DNA of 12,077 nt. Source: Clostridia bacterium. Lineage in GTDB: Bacteria > Bacillota > Clostridia > Oscillospirales > QAMX01. Each line of letters begins with the position of its first letter. Within the stretch, counting starts at the first letter, position 1. Positions 1 through 6,484 of this stretch are shown one piece after another. The position numbers and the translations under genes are program-made. The stretch spans positions 1 through 12,077 of the forward strand of contig JAFYNU010000398.1 of NCBI GenBank assembly GCA_017547975.1, given 5' to 3'. The notes below the pieces were generated by a model. The model had not been told where the DNA came from. It ran no database searches and worked only from the letters and a program-made list of their open reading frames with translations.

Positions 1-166
1 CCGCCCGGGTTCGTCCGTCGGCCGGGCGGAGTGCATCCGCCGGGATCATCCAATCCCGCCCCTTTTTCACGATTCCCTCGATCCTCCCCTTCTGACAAAG
101 GGCTTGCACGTAGCGCAGAGACACCCCCCATTGGGTCGCAATCTCCTGTGCAGTCAGCCGTTCCAT
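1..166 (-). CDS. Small helix-turn-helix DNA-binding protein (5' part only, runs off left edge)
   Basis: Reading the minus strand from an ATG at 166-164 gives 55 residues without a stop up to the window edge. The start is MERLTAQEIATQWGVSLRYV, followed by a QALCQKGRIEG segment and a K-KGRDWMIP segment. This is the pattern of small MerR/excisionase-like winged HTH proteins common in Clostridia: helix, turn, a recognition helix around residues 15-24, then a beta wing ending in W-x-IP. An AGGAGG at 178-183 precedes the chosen ATG by 11 nt. An in-frame ATG at 193-191 is possible but has no Shine-Dalgarno and lies inside a repeat. The family usually acts as a local transcription regulator or as an accessory gene of toxin or mobile modules. 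The gene it may control lies outside the window. The HTH call is firm; the regulatory target is unknown. Confidence 0.8.
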   Translation of the reverse strand, partial: MERLTAQEIATQWGVSLRYVQALCQKGRIEGIVKKGRDWMIPADALRPADGRTRA

Positions 167-177
167 ACCGTCGATTC

Positions 178-183
178 CCTCCT
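178..183 (-). promoter_or_regulatory. Ribosome binding site of the HTH gene
   Basis: On the minus strand this reads AGGAGG and lies 11 nt before the ATG at 166. It is the only strong Shine-Dalgarno near the gene and decides for this start over the upstream in-frame ATG at 193. Confidence 0.6.
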
Positions 184-189
184 CATCTT

Positions 190-274
190 CCATTCGTCAT
201 GGCGCATTGTATCCCGTTTATTACCGTTCGTTTTGGCGCATTCTTCAGCGTATCTTTCCGTTCGTCATAGCGCA
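190..274. repeat. Three direct repeats with exact 34-bp period in the HTH gene leader
   Basis: Copies lie at 190-206, 224-240 and 258-274. In minus orientation the 17-bp core is TGCGCYAWRACGAAYGG, and similarity continues weakly into the spacers. All three fall between the predicted transcription start (~280) and the start codon, so they sit in the transcribed leader. Two copies contain ATGACGAA, which opens very short reading frames of 7 and 5 codons. They could be operator sites for the HTH protein (autoregulation) or a leader element. The spacing and copies are seen directly; the role is inferred. Confidence 0.75.
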
Positions 275-286
275 CTCTTCTTTGTT

Positions 287-315
287 ATTATACTACAGCA
301 GGCGCAACTTGGCAA
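287..315 (-). promoter_or_regulatory. Sigma-A promoter of the HTH gene
   Basis: On the minus strand there is a -35 TTGCCA at 310-315, a 17-bp spacer and a perfect -10 TATAAT at 287-292. Transcription would start near 280, about 115 nt before the ATG, so the three 34-bp repeats are in the leader. Confidence 0.8.
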
Positions 316-408
316 GTGCTATTTTTTTGACAGCTTTCGACTTTTTTCCATTCGTAGTAGTTATGCTCATCCTATACCCCCACATATAGTAGACGTGTAT
401 TTTTGCAT

Positions 409-440
409 AAAAAAACAGAGCATGCATATCGCATGCCCTG
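409..440 (-). terminator. Rho-independent terminator of the small RNA
   Basis: On the minus strand a 10-bp stem (CAGGGCATGC against GCATGCTCTG, one G-U pair) closes a 5-nt loop and runs directly into seven T residues (409-415). No protein gene lies upstream of it on this strand before the tRNA, which supports a short non-coding transcript. Confidence 0.85.
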
Positions 441-548
441 CGGAGATGCTTTACAGATGAAATGAAAGACTACCTAAACGGAGCAGAATTGAGGAAATAC
501 TACCCAAAAGTAATGTGCCTGCCTTGTTTGTTAAATTGTAAATTTGTC
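409..548 (-). ncRNA. Candidate ~140-nt small regulatory RNA
   Basis: A consensus promoter (555-583) and a strong intrinsic terminator (409-440) face the same way with no credible reading frame between them, defining a transcript of about 140 nt. Apart from the terminator hairpin the RNA looks weakly structured and pyrimidine-rich. It carries two near-identical 11-mers 30 nt apart, GGTAGTATTTC (494-504) and GGTAGTCTTTC (464-474). It also has stretches complementary to Shine-Dalgarno sequences, UUUCCUC near 491-497 and UCUCC near 445. These are features of trans-acting Firmicute sRNAs that pair with ribosome binding sites. It does not resemble 6S RNA, tmRNA, SRP RNA or RNase P RNA, and I recognise no Rfam family. 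A tiny ORF cannot be excluded. The transcription unit is well supported; the function is inferred. Confidence 0.6.
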
Positions 549-557
549 TAACAAATT
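541..557. promoter_or_regulatory. Perfect dyad operator at the small RNA promoter
   Basis: AATTTGT-CTA-ACAAATT is a perfect 7-3-7 inverted repeat that overlaps the -10 box and the expected transcription start. A repressor bound there would block initiation. The sequence does not fit the LexA, Fur or Rex consensus well (Rex half-sites would need a different spacing). The regulator is unknown. Confidence 0.6.
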
Positions 558-583
558 ATAGCATAATCATTGCCTGTTTGCAA
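555..583 (-). promoter_or_regulatory. Sigma-A promoter of the small RNA
   Basis: Minus strand: -35 TTGCAA at 578-583, 17-bp spacer, perfect -10 TATAAT at 555-560. The expected start is near 548. Confidence 0.8.
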
Positions 584-590
584 CATTCCG

Positions 591-755
591 CGAAGTTTGG
601 CTTCGCCAAGTGAAGTTATGCCGATGACATAGTGAAGTATTGTGCTTTCGCACAATGTGAAGTTAAGTGTGCCACTCATGCCCGCAGGCACTTCACGATG
701 CAAAGCATCGCTTAACGCACCGAAGGTGTGCTTCACGTGCCGCAAGGCACACTTA
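591..755. repeat. Array of mini-hairpins with GTGAAGT/CTTCAC linkers
   Basis: A chain of short stem-loops, each about 13-18 nt, is joined by a near-constant linker. Stems are at 597-609, 617-631 (degenerate), 639-656 (7-bp stem, TTTC loop), 679-690, 697-709, 718-728 and 737-750 (GCAA loop). Linkers read GTGAAGT at 610, 632 and 657, then switch orientation to CTTCAC or CTTAAC at 691, 711 and 731. A 10-bp inverted repeat, TAAGTGTGCC (664-673) with GGCACACTTA (746-755), frames the right half. The stems all differ in sequence but keep their pairing, which implies selection on structure. A 65-residue reading frame on the minus strand here is a by-product of the repeats. It resembles non-autonomous hairpin repeats I associate with Clostridia genomes, but I cannot name a family. 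Confidence 0.75.
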
Positions 756-759
756 GTTC

Positions 760-801
760 AAAAAAAGTCTCTTTTGTCTGGTAGACAAAAGAGACTTTTT
801 T
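760..801 (-). terminator. Intrinsic terminator of tRNA-Gly
   Basis: A perfect 19-bp inverted repeat (761-779 with 783-801) has a 3-nt loop. Its GTCTCTTTTGTCT core is flanked by an A-run on one side and a T-run on the other, so it can act in both directions. It starts 3 nt beyond the tRNA CCA end. Confidence 0.9.
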
Positions 802-803
802 CG

Positions 804-877
804 TGGAGCGGGAGACGGGAATCGAACCCGCGTAGTCGGCTTGGGAAGCCGAAACTCTGCCATTGAGTTACTCCCGC
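804..877 (-). tRNA. tRNA-Gly (anticodon CCC)
   Basis: The 74-nt sequence folds into a full cloverleaf. It has a 7-bp acceptor GCGGGAG/CTCCCGC, D arm ACTC/GAGT, and anticodon stem TCGGC/GCCGA with loop TTCCCAA (anticodon CCC, reads GGG). A 4-nt variable loop is followed by T arm GCGGG-TTCGATT-CCCGT. The discriminator T and the 3' CCA (804-806) are encoded. It is a monocistronic unit with its own promoter (895-923) and terminator (760-801). Its 3' end points towards the hairpin array, not towards the TIR genes. Confidence 0.96.
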
Positions 878-894
878 ATTTTCGGACAAGAAGT

Positions 895-923
895 ATTATA
901 TCACACTCAATCCGAATTTGCAA
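895..923 (-). promoter_or_regulatory. Sigma-A promoter of tRNA-Gly
   Basis: Minus strand: -35 TTGCAA at 918-923, 17-bp spacer, perfect -10 TATAAT at 895-900, ending 17 nt before the mature tRNA 5' end. Confidence 0.85.
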
Positions 924-996
924 CAGTTTATTTTGTCGAATCCCAATTATTTCATGATACAAACATATTCCTCTGCACCCCTCTAAAATCAAACAA

Positions 997-1022
997 GCCG
1001 GAAGGCCAACCGACCTTCCGGC
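997..1022 (-). terminator. Terminator of the TIR gene cluster
   Basis: Stem GCCGGAAGG/CCTTCCGGC (9 bp, 997-1005 with 1014-1022) with an 8-nt loop. On the minus strand it is followed by the T-rich stretch TTGTTTGATTTT. It lies about 45 nt past the stop codon of the last TIR gene. The T-tract is interrupted, so termination may be partial. Confidence 0.7.
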
Positions 1023-1065
1023 AAGCTCCATATTCATCAAGGTAAAGATTGCAGAGGGAATCCGC

Positions 1066-2841
1066 TTACGATGCCGGCGGTTGTACCCGGTATTCGCCCG
1101 ACACACAGAAGGAGCCTCCCCCTCCTTCCTCGGGATGCATAAATTCGCTGTGATACACGCAGGCATAAAGCCAATAACTTTCCTCTAGTTTCCCCCGCTC
1201 CGCCTGAAGTATGGTTCTGGCATGGGGCTGCAAGGCATAGCCTTCGCTGGAGTAATAGCCGTCATTCGATTCATCGTACCATTCAACTCCCACATACTCA
1301 TCAATAAAATGCTCGGAGAGATTCTCCAGGTAGAGAAGCTCGGCTGTTTCCTCGTCCTGCCCCGGTACTATTCCCAGGTAAGCAATCCTGAAAAGGCTGT
1401 TTTCCGCCAGAATACGGTCCGGATCCATTTCTCTGGGTTTGAGAACTTCCTCCGCCGCCTTTTCCCCCTCCGGATAAATGACAAACTCCCGGCTCATGAA
1501 AATCGGCAATTCATAATTGATTTCTTGGCTTTGATAGATATCCAGAGTCCCCTTCATCTGCAGCACCCTTTCACCGGCAGCTGCCAGCCATTGATAATCC
1601 CGGGAATACGCTATTTCGCCAAAATACATTCCCTGAGGCCTCACTTGGCGGAGCCAATCCTTTTCCTGACTATAGCCATTAACCGAGACACGGTTCACGC
1701 GAAAAACAGCGTCTTTTTCGGTGCGGTTGACCCAAACAACCTCCTGCTGCCAAATTGTGCCGGGTTCATGGGGCTGAGGATTCCGGGCTACTACCAAGTA
1801 TTCCGGTGTATCCAAAAGGATCAGGTCCTGTTCCGTTGGTATGTAGACCGTCCGCTGCACGTTTTCTTCACCATAGGGATAATATGCATGGTACTCGTCC
1901 CCGAAACGCAGCTCAATCACAGTAACCCGTTCCAAATCGATGCCGTATTGTTGCGCAATCTCTCTGCTCCATTGCAGTTCGATCAAAGTGTCCTCTCCCG
2001 CAGGCAAATAAAAGTTTTGATCCGGATCAAAGGCCACACCATTCAGGTAGCTGTTATAGGTGCTGAAATTTTGATCCTCCGTGCTTTTGTTGACAGCCGA
2101 CAACATCAGGGTATAATAACGGCTGTCCAATTGGGTGCCCAGGACCGTGACTTTCATATCTGCCCCATCCACCAGCACCACATTGGTAACCGGCTTCAGT
2201 TCCGACTTCGAATCCGGTTCCTCCTGTTGATTGGATGTGGGCTCCAAATCAGGCGGAACTGGGGTCTGCGCCCCCCCTTTGGGCAAAAGGAAGGCTGCCG
2301 CTGTAACCGTTATGCTCAACAATATTGCCATCCAAACAGGCCAGTATTTCTTCCTCCTCGTTGTTTTGGATACCGAAGCAACCCTTTCCTGTTCTTTATC
2401 CAAATTTCCATCCCGGAAGGCATCGATGTTTTGAGCCTCATAGAGTTTCTGGTAAAATTTCGACTTTTCCTGGTAACGATCCATAAAAATCGCCTGGATA
2501 CGTCCCAACCGCAGAGCCATCCCCTGGGGCAGATTCACATCCTCCAGATAAACGAGCAGCCGTGGTTTCCCCTGTTCCCGGGCGAAATTCAATTCATCTT
2601 TGCAGTTATTGCTGGCCATGTAGTTTTCCGAAAGCAATGCGATAAAATAGCCACAGTCTGCCACATGCGCAGCTATGTTTTCATCCCATTCAGTACCAGG
2701 GTCGATACCCTCATCATACCAGACCCTGTAGCCATCCGCCTGCATACGTTCCACAATGGGCCAAACCCGGTTGGCATCCTTATGGGCATAGCTGACGAAA
2801 ATGAAGGGAAGCTCACCTTTGTAAGGTATGGGTCGATTCAT
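1066..2841 (-). CDS. TIR-domain membrane protein, copy 1 (promoter-distal)
   Basis: 591 residues from the chosen start. Residues ~11-105 form a TIR domain: FIFVSYAHKD, then GYRVWYDEGIDPGTEW, then NYMASNNCKDELNFA. E83 in the CKDEL motif sits where TIR NADases have their catalytic glutamate. One hydrophobic helix (about 166-186) follows an RRKK cluster, predicting the TIR inside and the C-terminal 400 residues outside the cell. That part is beta-rich with three repeats starting near 219, 339 and 476. Each opens with a [VL]L-x-[DE] strand, and the first two end in YPYGEE and YPEGEK. The start is the ATG at 2841, not the GTG at 2847. AGAGGT lies 7 nt before the ATG, and the paralogues align from there. 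Enzyme activity is unproven. It could serve phage defence, envelope sensing or another TIR signal. Confidence 0.88.
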   Translation of the reverse strand: MNRPIPYKGELPFIFVSYAHKDANRVWPIVERMQADGYRVWYDEGIDPGTEWDENIAAHVADCGYFIALLSENYMASNNCKDELNFAREQGKPRLLVYLEDVNLPQGMALRLGRIQAIFMDRYQEKSKFYQKLYEAQNIDAFRDGNLDKEQERVASVSKTTRRKKYWPVWMAILLSITVTAAAFLLPKGGAQTPVPPDLEPTSNQQEEPDSKSELKPVTNVVLVDGADMKVTVLGTQLDSRYYTLMLSAVNKSTEDQNFSTYNSYLNGVAFDPDQNFYLPAGEDTLIELQWSREIAQQYGIDLERVTVIELRFGDEYHAYYPYGEENVQRTVYIPTEQDLILLDTPEYLVVARNPQPHEPGTIWQQEVVWVNRTEKDAVFRVNRVSVNGYSQEKDWLRQVRPQGMYFGEIAYSRDYQWLAAAGERVLQMKGTLDIYQSQEINYELPIFMSREFVIYPEGEKAAEEVLKPREMDPDRILAENSLFRIAYLGIVPGQDEETAELLYLENLSEHFIDEYVGVEWYDESNDGYYSSEGYALQPHARTILQAERGKLEESYWLYACVYHSEFMHPEEGGGGSFCVSGEYRVQPPAS

Positions 2842-2848
2842 TTTCACT

Positions 2849-2854
2849 ACCTCT
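2849..2854 (-). promoter_or_regulatory. Ribosome binding site deciding the start of TIR copy 1
   Basis: AGAGGT on the minus strand is 7 nt from the ATG at 2841 but only 1-2 nt from the in-frame GTG at 2847, which rules out the GTG. Confidence 0.65.
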
Positions 2855-2875
2855 TCTTGTATATCTACGTCCCGG

Positions 2876-4654
2876 TCATTCTTCGGGAGGATTCGTAATA
2901 ATCACCGTCACCTCCTCATGGATATTCTGAATCCGTAACTGAAGGACTGCCGGGCTCCCCTGGATTCCCACATCTATCATACGGTGGGACAGGATCATCC
3001 CCTCCTGTCCCGCATGCAAATGGCAGGGGATCCCCACGGAGTCTTTTTCATTTTCATAAAGGAGAGAAAAGTCAAATTTCTGATCCTCTTCTGTTAAATT
3101 CAGAAAGTAGAACATATCTCCATTGCTGTCATTGACCTCCCTGGAACCCAGATAAGCTACCCTGATATACTCATTTTCTATGAGAATTTCTTCTGCCGTT
3201 AATTGACGAACCGACAGCTCCCGGGCAGCAGCCTCACCCTGCGGGTATACCGTGAAGGGATACAACGCTCTTTGCGGATCCTTTCTGTTATCCGGATTGG
3301 TAATATCAAACTTTCCGCTATATTCCAGTACTGCATCCTGGCCGGTTGAGCGCCATTGCAGTCCATAATAACATGCTCTGCTATAGGCTATGCGTCCTGC
3401 ATAGACCAATTCCGACAAACCAGAGATCCCGTTCAGCAGGCGATGACGGTTTAGACTATCTTCCTCCGTATCAAAGACTTGGTTCTGTTCGGTGCGGTTT
3501 ACGCACACAAACTCCTGAACCCACATATCTTCCTCCCCAAAGTAGCTGTCTGTGGCCACCACCAGAAATTCCTCCGTATCCAGCAGGACAACATCTCCTT
3601 CCTCAGGAGTGTAGGTTACCATTTTCACATTTTCCTGCCCGTAGGGATGATAAACCACCGGACAGATATCGATTTCTCCCGAATTATCCAGGTAACGACC
3701 GCTCATTTCCCCTTCGATCAGGGTAATCTTTTCCGGGTCAAGCCCGTACTTCAACATGGTCTCCCGATTCCAAAGCATTTCCACCAGACTCGTATCGCCG
3801 GTTTTTAAGGTTCCACGCCAATCCGGGTCAAAGGCAACTCCATCCAGATAAAAGTTCTGGGTAGTCAGATACAAATCTCCCATGCCCTTGTTCTCCACTG
3901 CAAGAGACAAGGTATAGTATCGGTCATCCACCACCGTATCGATAGCCGTGACCTTGATTTGCTCATTATCCGCCAACACCATGTTGGTAACCTTCCGCAG
4001 GGTTTCTTCACTATGTATCGGTTTACTGGTCTCCGTTTCCTTCTGCGGAACTTCCTTACGCATCTTTCCCATGCCAATGCCTCGCAGGAAAAATCCCGCG
4101 GCAATCACCACCAGGACCGCCACCACCAGGATCGCCACCACGATCAACCTTATCGGCTTATTCTTTGTTTCCCGCAATACAGATTCCTTCACTTCAGGTT
4201 TTGGCACTACGGGTTTGAAGTTTTCATGGAAAACTTCGATATCCTGGGCATCGTAAAGTTTGACGAAAAATGCTTCCTTGTCCTGGTAACGATCATAGAA
4301 AATGGCCTGATTTCTGCCCAAACGCATGGCCATACCCTGGGGAATCTCCACATCCTCCAGATAAATCAGAAGCTGTGGTTTTCCCTGATCCCGTGCAAAA
4401 TTCAGTTCATCCTTGCAATTGTTGCTGGCAAGATAGTTTTTCGACAAAAAAGCAACAAAGTACCCGCACTCTGCCACATGTGCGGCAATATTCTCATCCC
4501 ATTCACTACCGGGGTCGATACCGTCATCATACCATACCCGATAACCGTCCTTCCCAAGTCTGGTAATAATGGGCCATACTTTTTCTGAATCCTTATGGGC
4601 ATAGCTGACAAAAATGAATGCTTCCTCGCCCTGATAGCAACTCGGTCTTTCCAT
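2876..4654 (-). CDS. TIR-domain membrane protein, copy 2 (middle)
   Basis: 592 residues. The TIR domain (about 12-105) has FIFVSYAHKD, a GYRVWYDDGIDPGSEW segment and NYLASNNCKDELNFA, with the putative catalytic E83. A strongly hydrophobic helix at ~168-190 follows KNKPIR and predicts a cytosolic N-terminus. The outer part repeats the same three beta modules, opening with VTNMVLADNEQ, VVLLDTEEFLVVA and ILIENEYIRVAYLG. YHPYGQEN and VYPQGE end the first two. By eye the TIR is about 70% identical to copy 1, while the outer part is clearly less similar. The gene begins 10 nt after copy 3 stops, with GAGG overlapping that junction, and ends 34 nt before the copy 1 ATG, so translation is probably coupled. 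Function is as uncertain as for copy 1. Confidence 0.88.
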   Translation of the reverse strand: MERPSCYQGEEAFIFVSYAHKDSEKVWPIITRLGKDGYRVWYDDGIDPGSEWDENIAAHVAECGYFVAFLSKNYLASNNCKDELNFARDQGKPQLLIYLEDVEIPQGMAMRLGRNQAIFYDRYQDKEAFFVKLYDAQDIEVFHENFKPVVPKPEVKESVLRETKNKPIRLIVVAILVVAVLVVIAAGFFLRGIGMGKMRKEVPQKETETSKPIHSEETLRKVTNMVLADNEQIKVTAIDTVVDDRYYTLSLAVENKGMGDLYLTTQNFYLDGVAFDPDWRGTLKTGDTSLVEMLWNRETMLKYGLDPEKITLIEGEMSGRYLDNSGEIDICPVVYHPYGQENVKMVTYTPEEGDVVLLDTEEFLVVATDSYFGEEDMWVQEFVCVNRTEQNQVFDTEEDSLNRHRLLNGISGLSELVYAGRIAYSRACYYGLQWRSTGQDAVLEYSGKFDITNPDNRKDPQRALYPFTVYPQGEAAARELSVRQLTAEEILIENEYIRVAYLGSREVNDSNGDMFYFLNLTEEDQKFDFSLLYENEKDSVGIPCHLHAGQEGMILSHRMIDVGIQGSPAVLQLRIQNIHEEVTVIITNPPEE

Positions 4655-4664
4655 TTTCTTCCTC

Positions 4665-6413
4665 TCACCAGTGAAATTCCAAACGTAAGGGATCCCTGCT
4701 CAGTTCCTGGTCGTTATCGTTGTTGTCAATCACCACCAGGTCTCCGGTCCCAATATACTGGGTGGATTCCCCATAATGATAGTGTCTTTCTGTCGCAAAA
4801 AATTGGCATCCCGGTTTTAGTATCCCCATGTACCAATCGTATCCCGGTTCTCCATTCTCCACTCTGTCCGTCAGAGTAACCCTCAATTCTTGATTTGAAA
4901 GATTTACACAGTAAACCCGCCAGGCATAGCATTTTTCTGATTCGGCATATTCTTCAATCAGCGCCAGACGGATATATTCGTTTTCCAAAAGAACAGTATC
5001 TTCCTCATTCAGTGTACGAAGGGGGAAGGTGATATTGGGGTCTCCCTCCGGATAAAGAACAAAAGCGGTCTGCTCATTAATTTTTTCATTTGCTCTGGTA
5101 TCGTAAAGATAATACCATCCATCTAGGCGACGAACCGCATCACACTGGGTCACCTGCCATTCCGGCAATCGGGTATACGTATAAACCATGCTTTCCGGGC
5201 GAACTCGCGCCGTTTCGTATGTATTGGTTACGTATCCATTGGTCTGCTCCACGTTCATACTTGCAGTAAGATGGCGATCCGACAGGTTCATATGCAGAAA
5301 TTCCCCTACCCAGGTTCCCTTCTCATTCACTCGGCACCCCGTAAAAATCAATTTGTAATCCTGGCGATCCGCCAGCACCACATCCTCTTCATCCAAACCA
5401 TATGACAACGGAATATGGGCTTCCTGTCCATAGGGATAGAAGAGGATTTGCGCCATGCTGCTTACTTGTCCTTCCTGCGTCAGCTGACACTGGCCTTCAA
5501 TACAGGTGATTTGTTTGGGATCCCGTATGCTGCCCAAACCACAAGTTTCCAGATCCTCCACTTTCCAAATCAATTTTGCCGGCATATTGACATTGGGTTC
5601 TGCCCCATAGATATAGTGGGTATAAATGTCTTCTCCTTCAACCAGTAAACCCACATAACTTTGATGGCCATTCAAATAGATGTCGCTCCATGAGATATCC
5701 ACCGCTTTATCGCTGGTATTCTCCAGCTGTACCTCCAAGCACAAATCACCATCCTCTTCGAAATAAAGATCCTGCGCTGTCAATTTGACATCGGAATCAC
5801 TGAGGAATGCCGTTTGCTTGAAGGTCACAGGAATCTCCACCTGTTGGGTAGCCACAGGTTCTTCCTCCGGCTTTTCCTCCGGCACTTTACTTTCCGGCTC
5901 CTTCTGAAAAAAGCCCGGCATAATCAGGGCTACCACCAGAATTGATACCAGACTGGCAGGAATCCACCATGCTTTTCTTCGATCCCTGATACCGCTGGTG
6001 AATTTTTCAATTTCCTCCGTCTCATAAAGCCGTCTGATAAATCCCGGGCGATCTGCTCTGAAGCTTTGAAACCGGCTAAAACGAAGCGCCATTCCCTTCG
6101 GGAGTTCCACCTCATCCAAATAAACCAGAACCTGCTTTTTCTCCAGATCACGGGCATAATTCAATTCATCTCTGCAGTTGCCGCTGGCAAGGTAAGCTTC
6201 CGACATAAAAGCAATAAAATATCCGCATCGCTTCACATAATAGGCAATGTTCTCATCCCATTCGGTGCCGGGGTCAATGCCTTCATCATACCAGACACGA
6301 TACCCATCTGCTTGTAATCGGGCTATAACAGGCCACACCCGTTCTGAATCCTTATGGGCATAGCTGATAAATATGTAAGGTTCATTCCCCTTATAGGGTA
6401 TGGGAGTTTTCAC
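4665..6413 (-). CDS. TIR-domain membrane protein, copy 3 (promoter-proximal)
   Basis: 582 residues starting at a GTG (6413-6411). AAGGAAGGTG lies 7 nt upstream, and the start aligns with the ATGs of the paralogues (xKTPIPYKG beside MNRPIPYKG). The TIR domain (~13-105) has YIFISYAHKD, a GYRVWYDEGIDPGTEW segment and YLASGNCRDELNYA with E83 at the catalytic position. The membrane helix lies at ~148-170, about 20 residues earlier than in the other copies, after RDRRK. An acidic Glu/Pro-rich linker follows (KPEEEP), then three beta modules (VVLADRQDYKLIF opens the second, VLLENEYIRLAL the third; FYPYGQE and YPEGD are present). This is the most divergent of the three outside the TIR. No promoter is evident in the 71 nt upstream, so it may be read through from the URO-D gene. 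Confidence 0.87.
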   Translation of the reverse strand: MKTPIPYKGNEPYIFISYAHKDSERVWPVIARLQADGYRVWYDEGIDPGTEWDENIAYYVKRCGYFIAFMSEAYLASGNCRDELNYARDLEKKQVLVYLDEVELPKGMALRFSRFQSFRADRPGFIRRLYETEEIEKFTSGIRDRRKAWWIPASLVSILVVALIMPGFFQKEPESKVPEEKPEEEPVATQQVEIPVTFKQTAFLSDSDVKLTAQDLYFEEDGDLCLEVQLENTSDKAVDISWSDIYLNGHQSYVGLLVEGEDIYTHYIYGAEPNVNMPAKLIWKVEDLETCGLGSIRDPKQITCIEGQCQLTQEGQVSSMAQILFYPYGQEAHIPLSYGLDEEDVVLADRQDYKLIFTGCRVNEKGTWVGEFLHMNLSDRHLTASMNVEQTNGYVTNTYETARVRPESMVYTYTRLPEWQVTQCDAVRRLDGWYYLYDTRANEKINEQTAFVLYPEGDPNITFPLRTLNEEDTVLLENEYIRLALIEEYAESEKCYAWRVYCVNLSNQELRVTLTDRVENGEPGYDWYMGILKPGCQFFATERHYHYGESTQYIGTGDLVVIDNNDNDQELSRDPLRLEFHW

Positions 6414-6484
6414 AATCTTACACCTTCCTTGCGTTTTGCTCCTATTTGTCTTTCATAAGGCTGGAATGCATTTCTTCCCTCTTC

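Noticed and set aside
541..567. Rex (redox) operator near the small RNA promoter
   Set aside because: TTGTTA and TAACAA half-sites are present but 15 nt apart, not the spacing of a Rex box.
548..745. 65-residue reading frame on the minus strand
   Set aside because: It runs through the hairpin array and has no ribosome site. Its sequence is explained by the repeats.
591..755. CRISPR array
   Set aside because: The repeating unit is only ~20 nt, the constant part is a 6-7-nt linker, and the variable parts are self-complementary hairpins, unlike spacers.
1222..2898. Long plus-strand reading frame (558 codons) opposite TIR copy 1
   Set aside because: It is the antisense shadow of a recognised TIR protein, shows no family features, and lacks a ribosome site and promoter.
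804..6413. tRNA-Gly as attachment site for a TIR-bearing island
   Set aside because: The tRNA 3' end points away from the TIR genes, I see no duplicated 3' tRNA fragment, and there is no integrase in the window.
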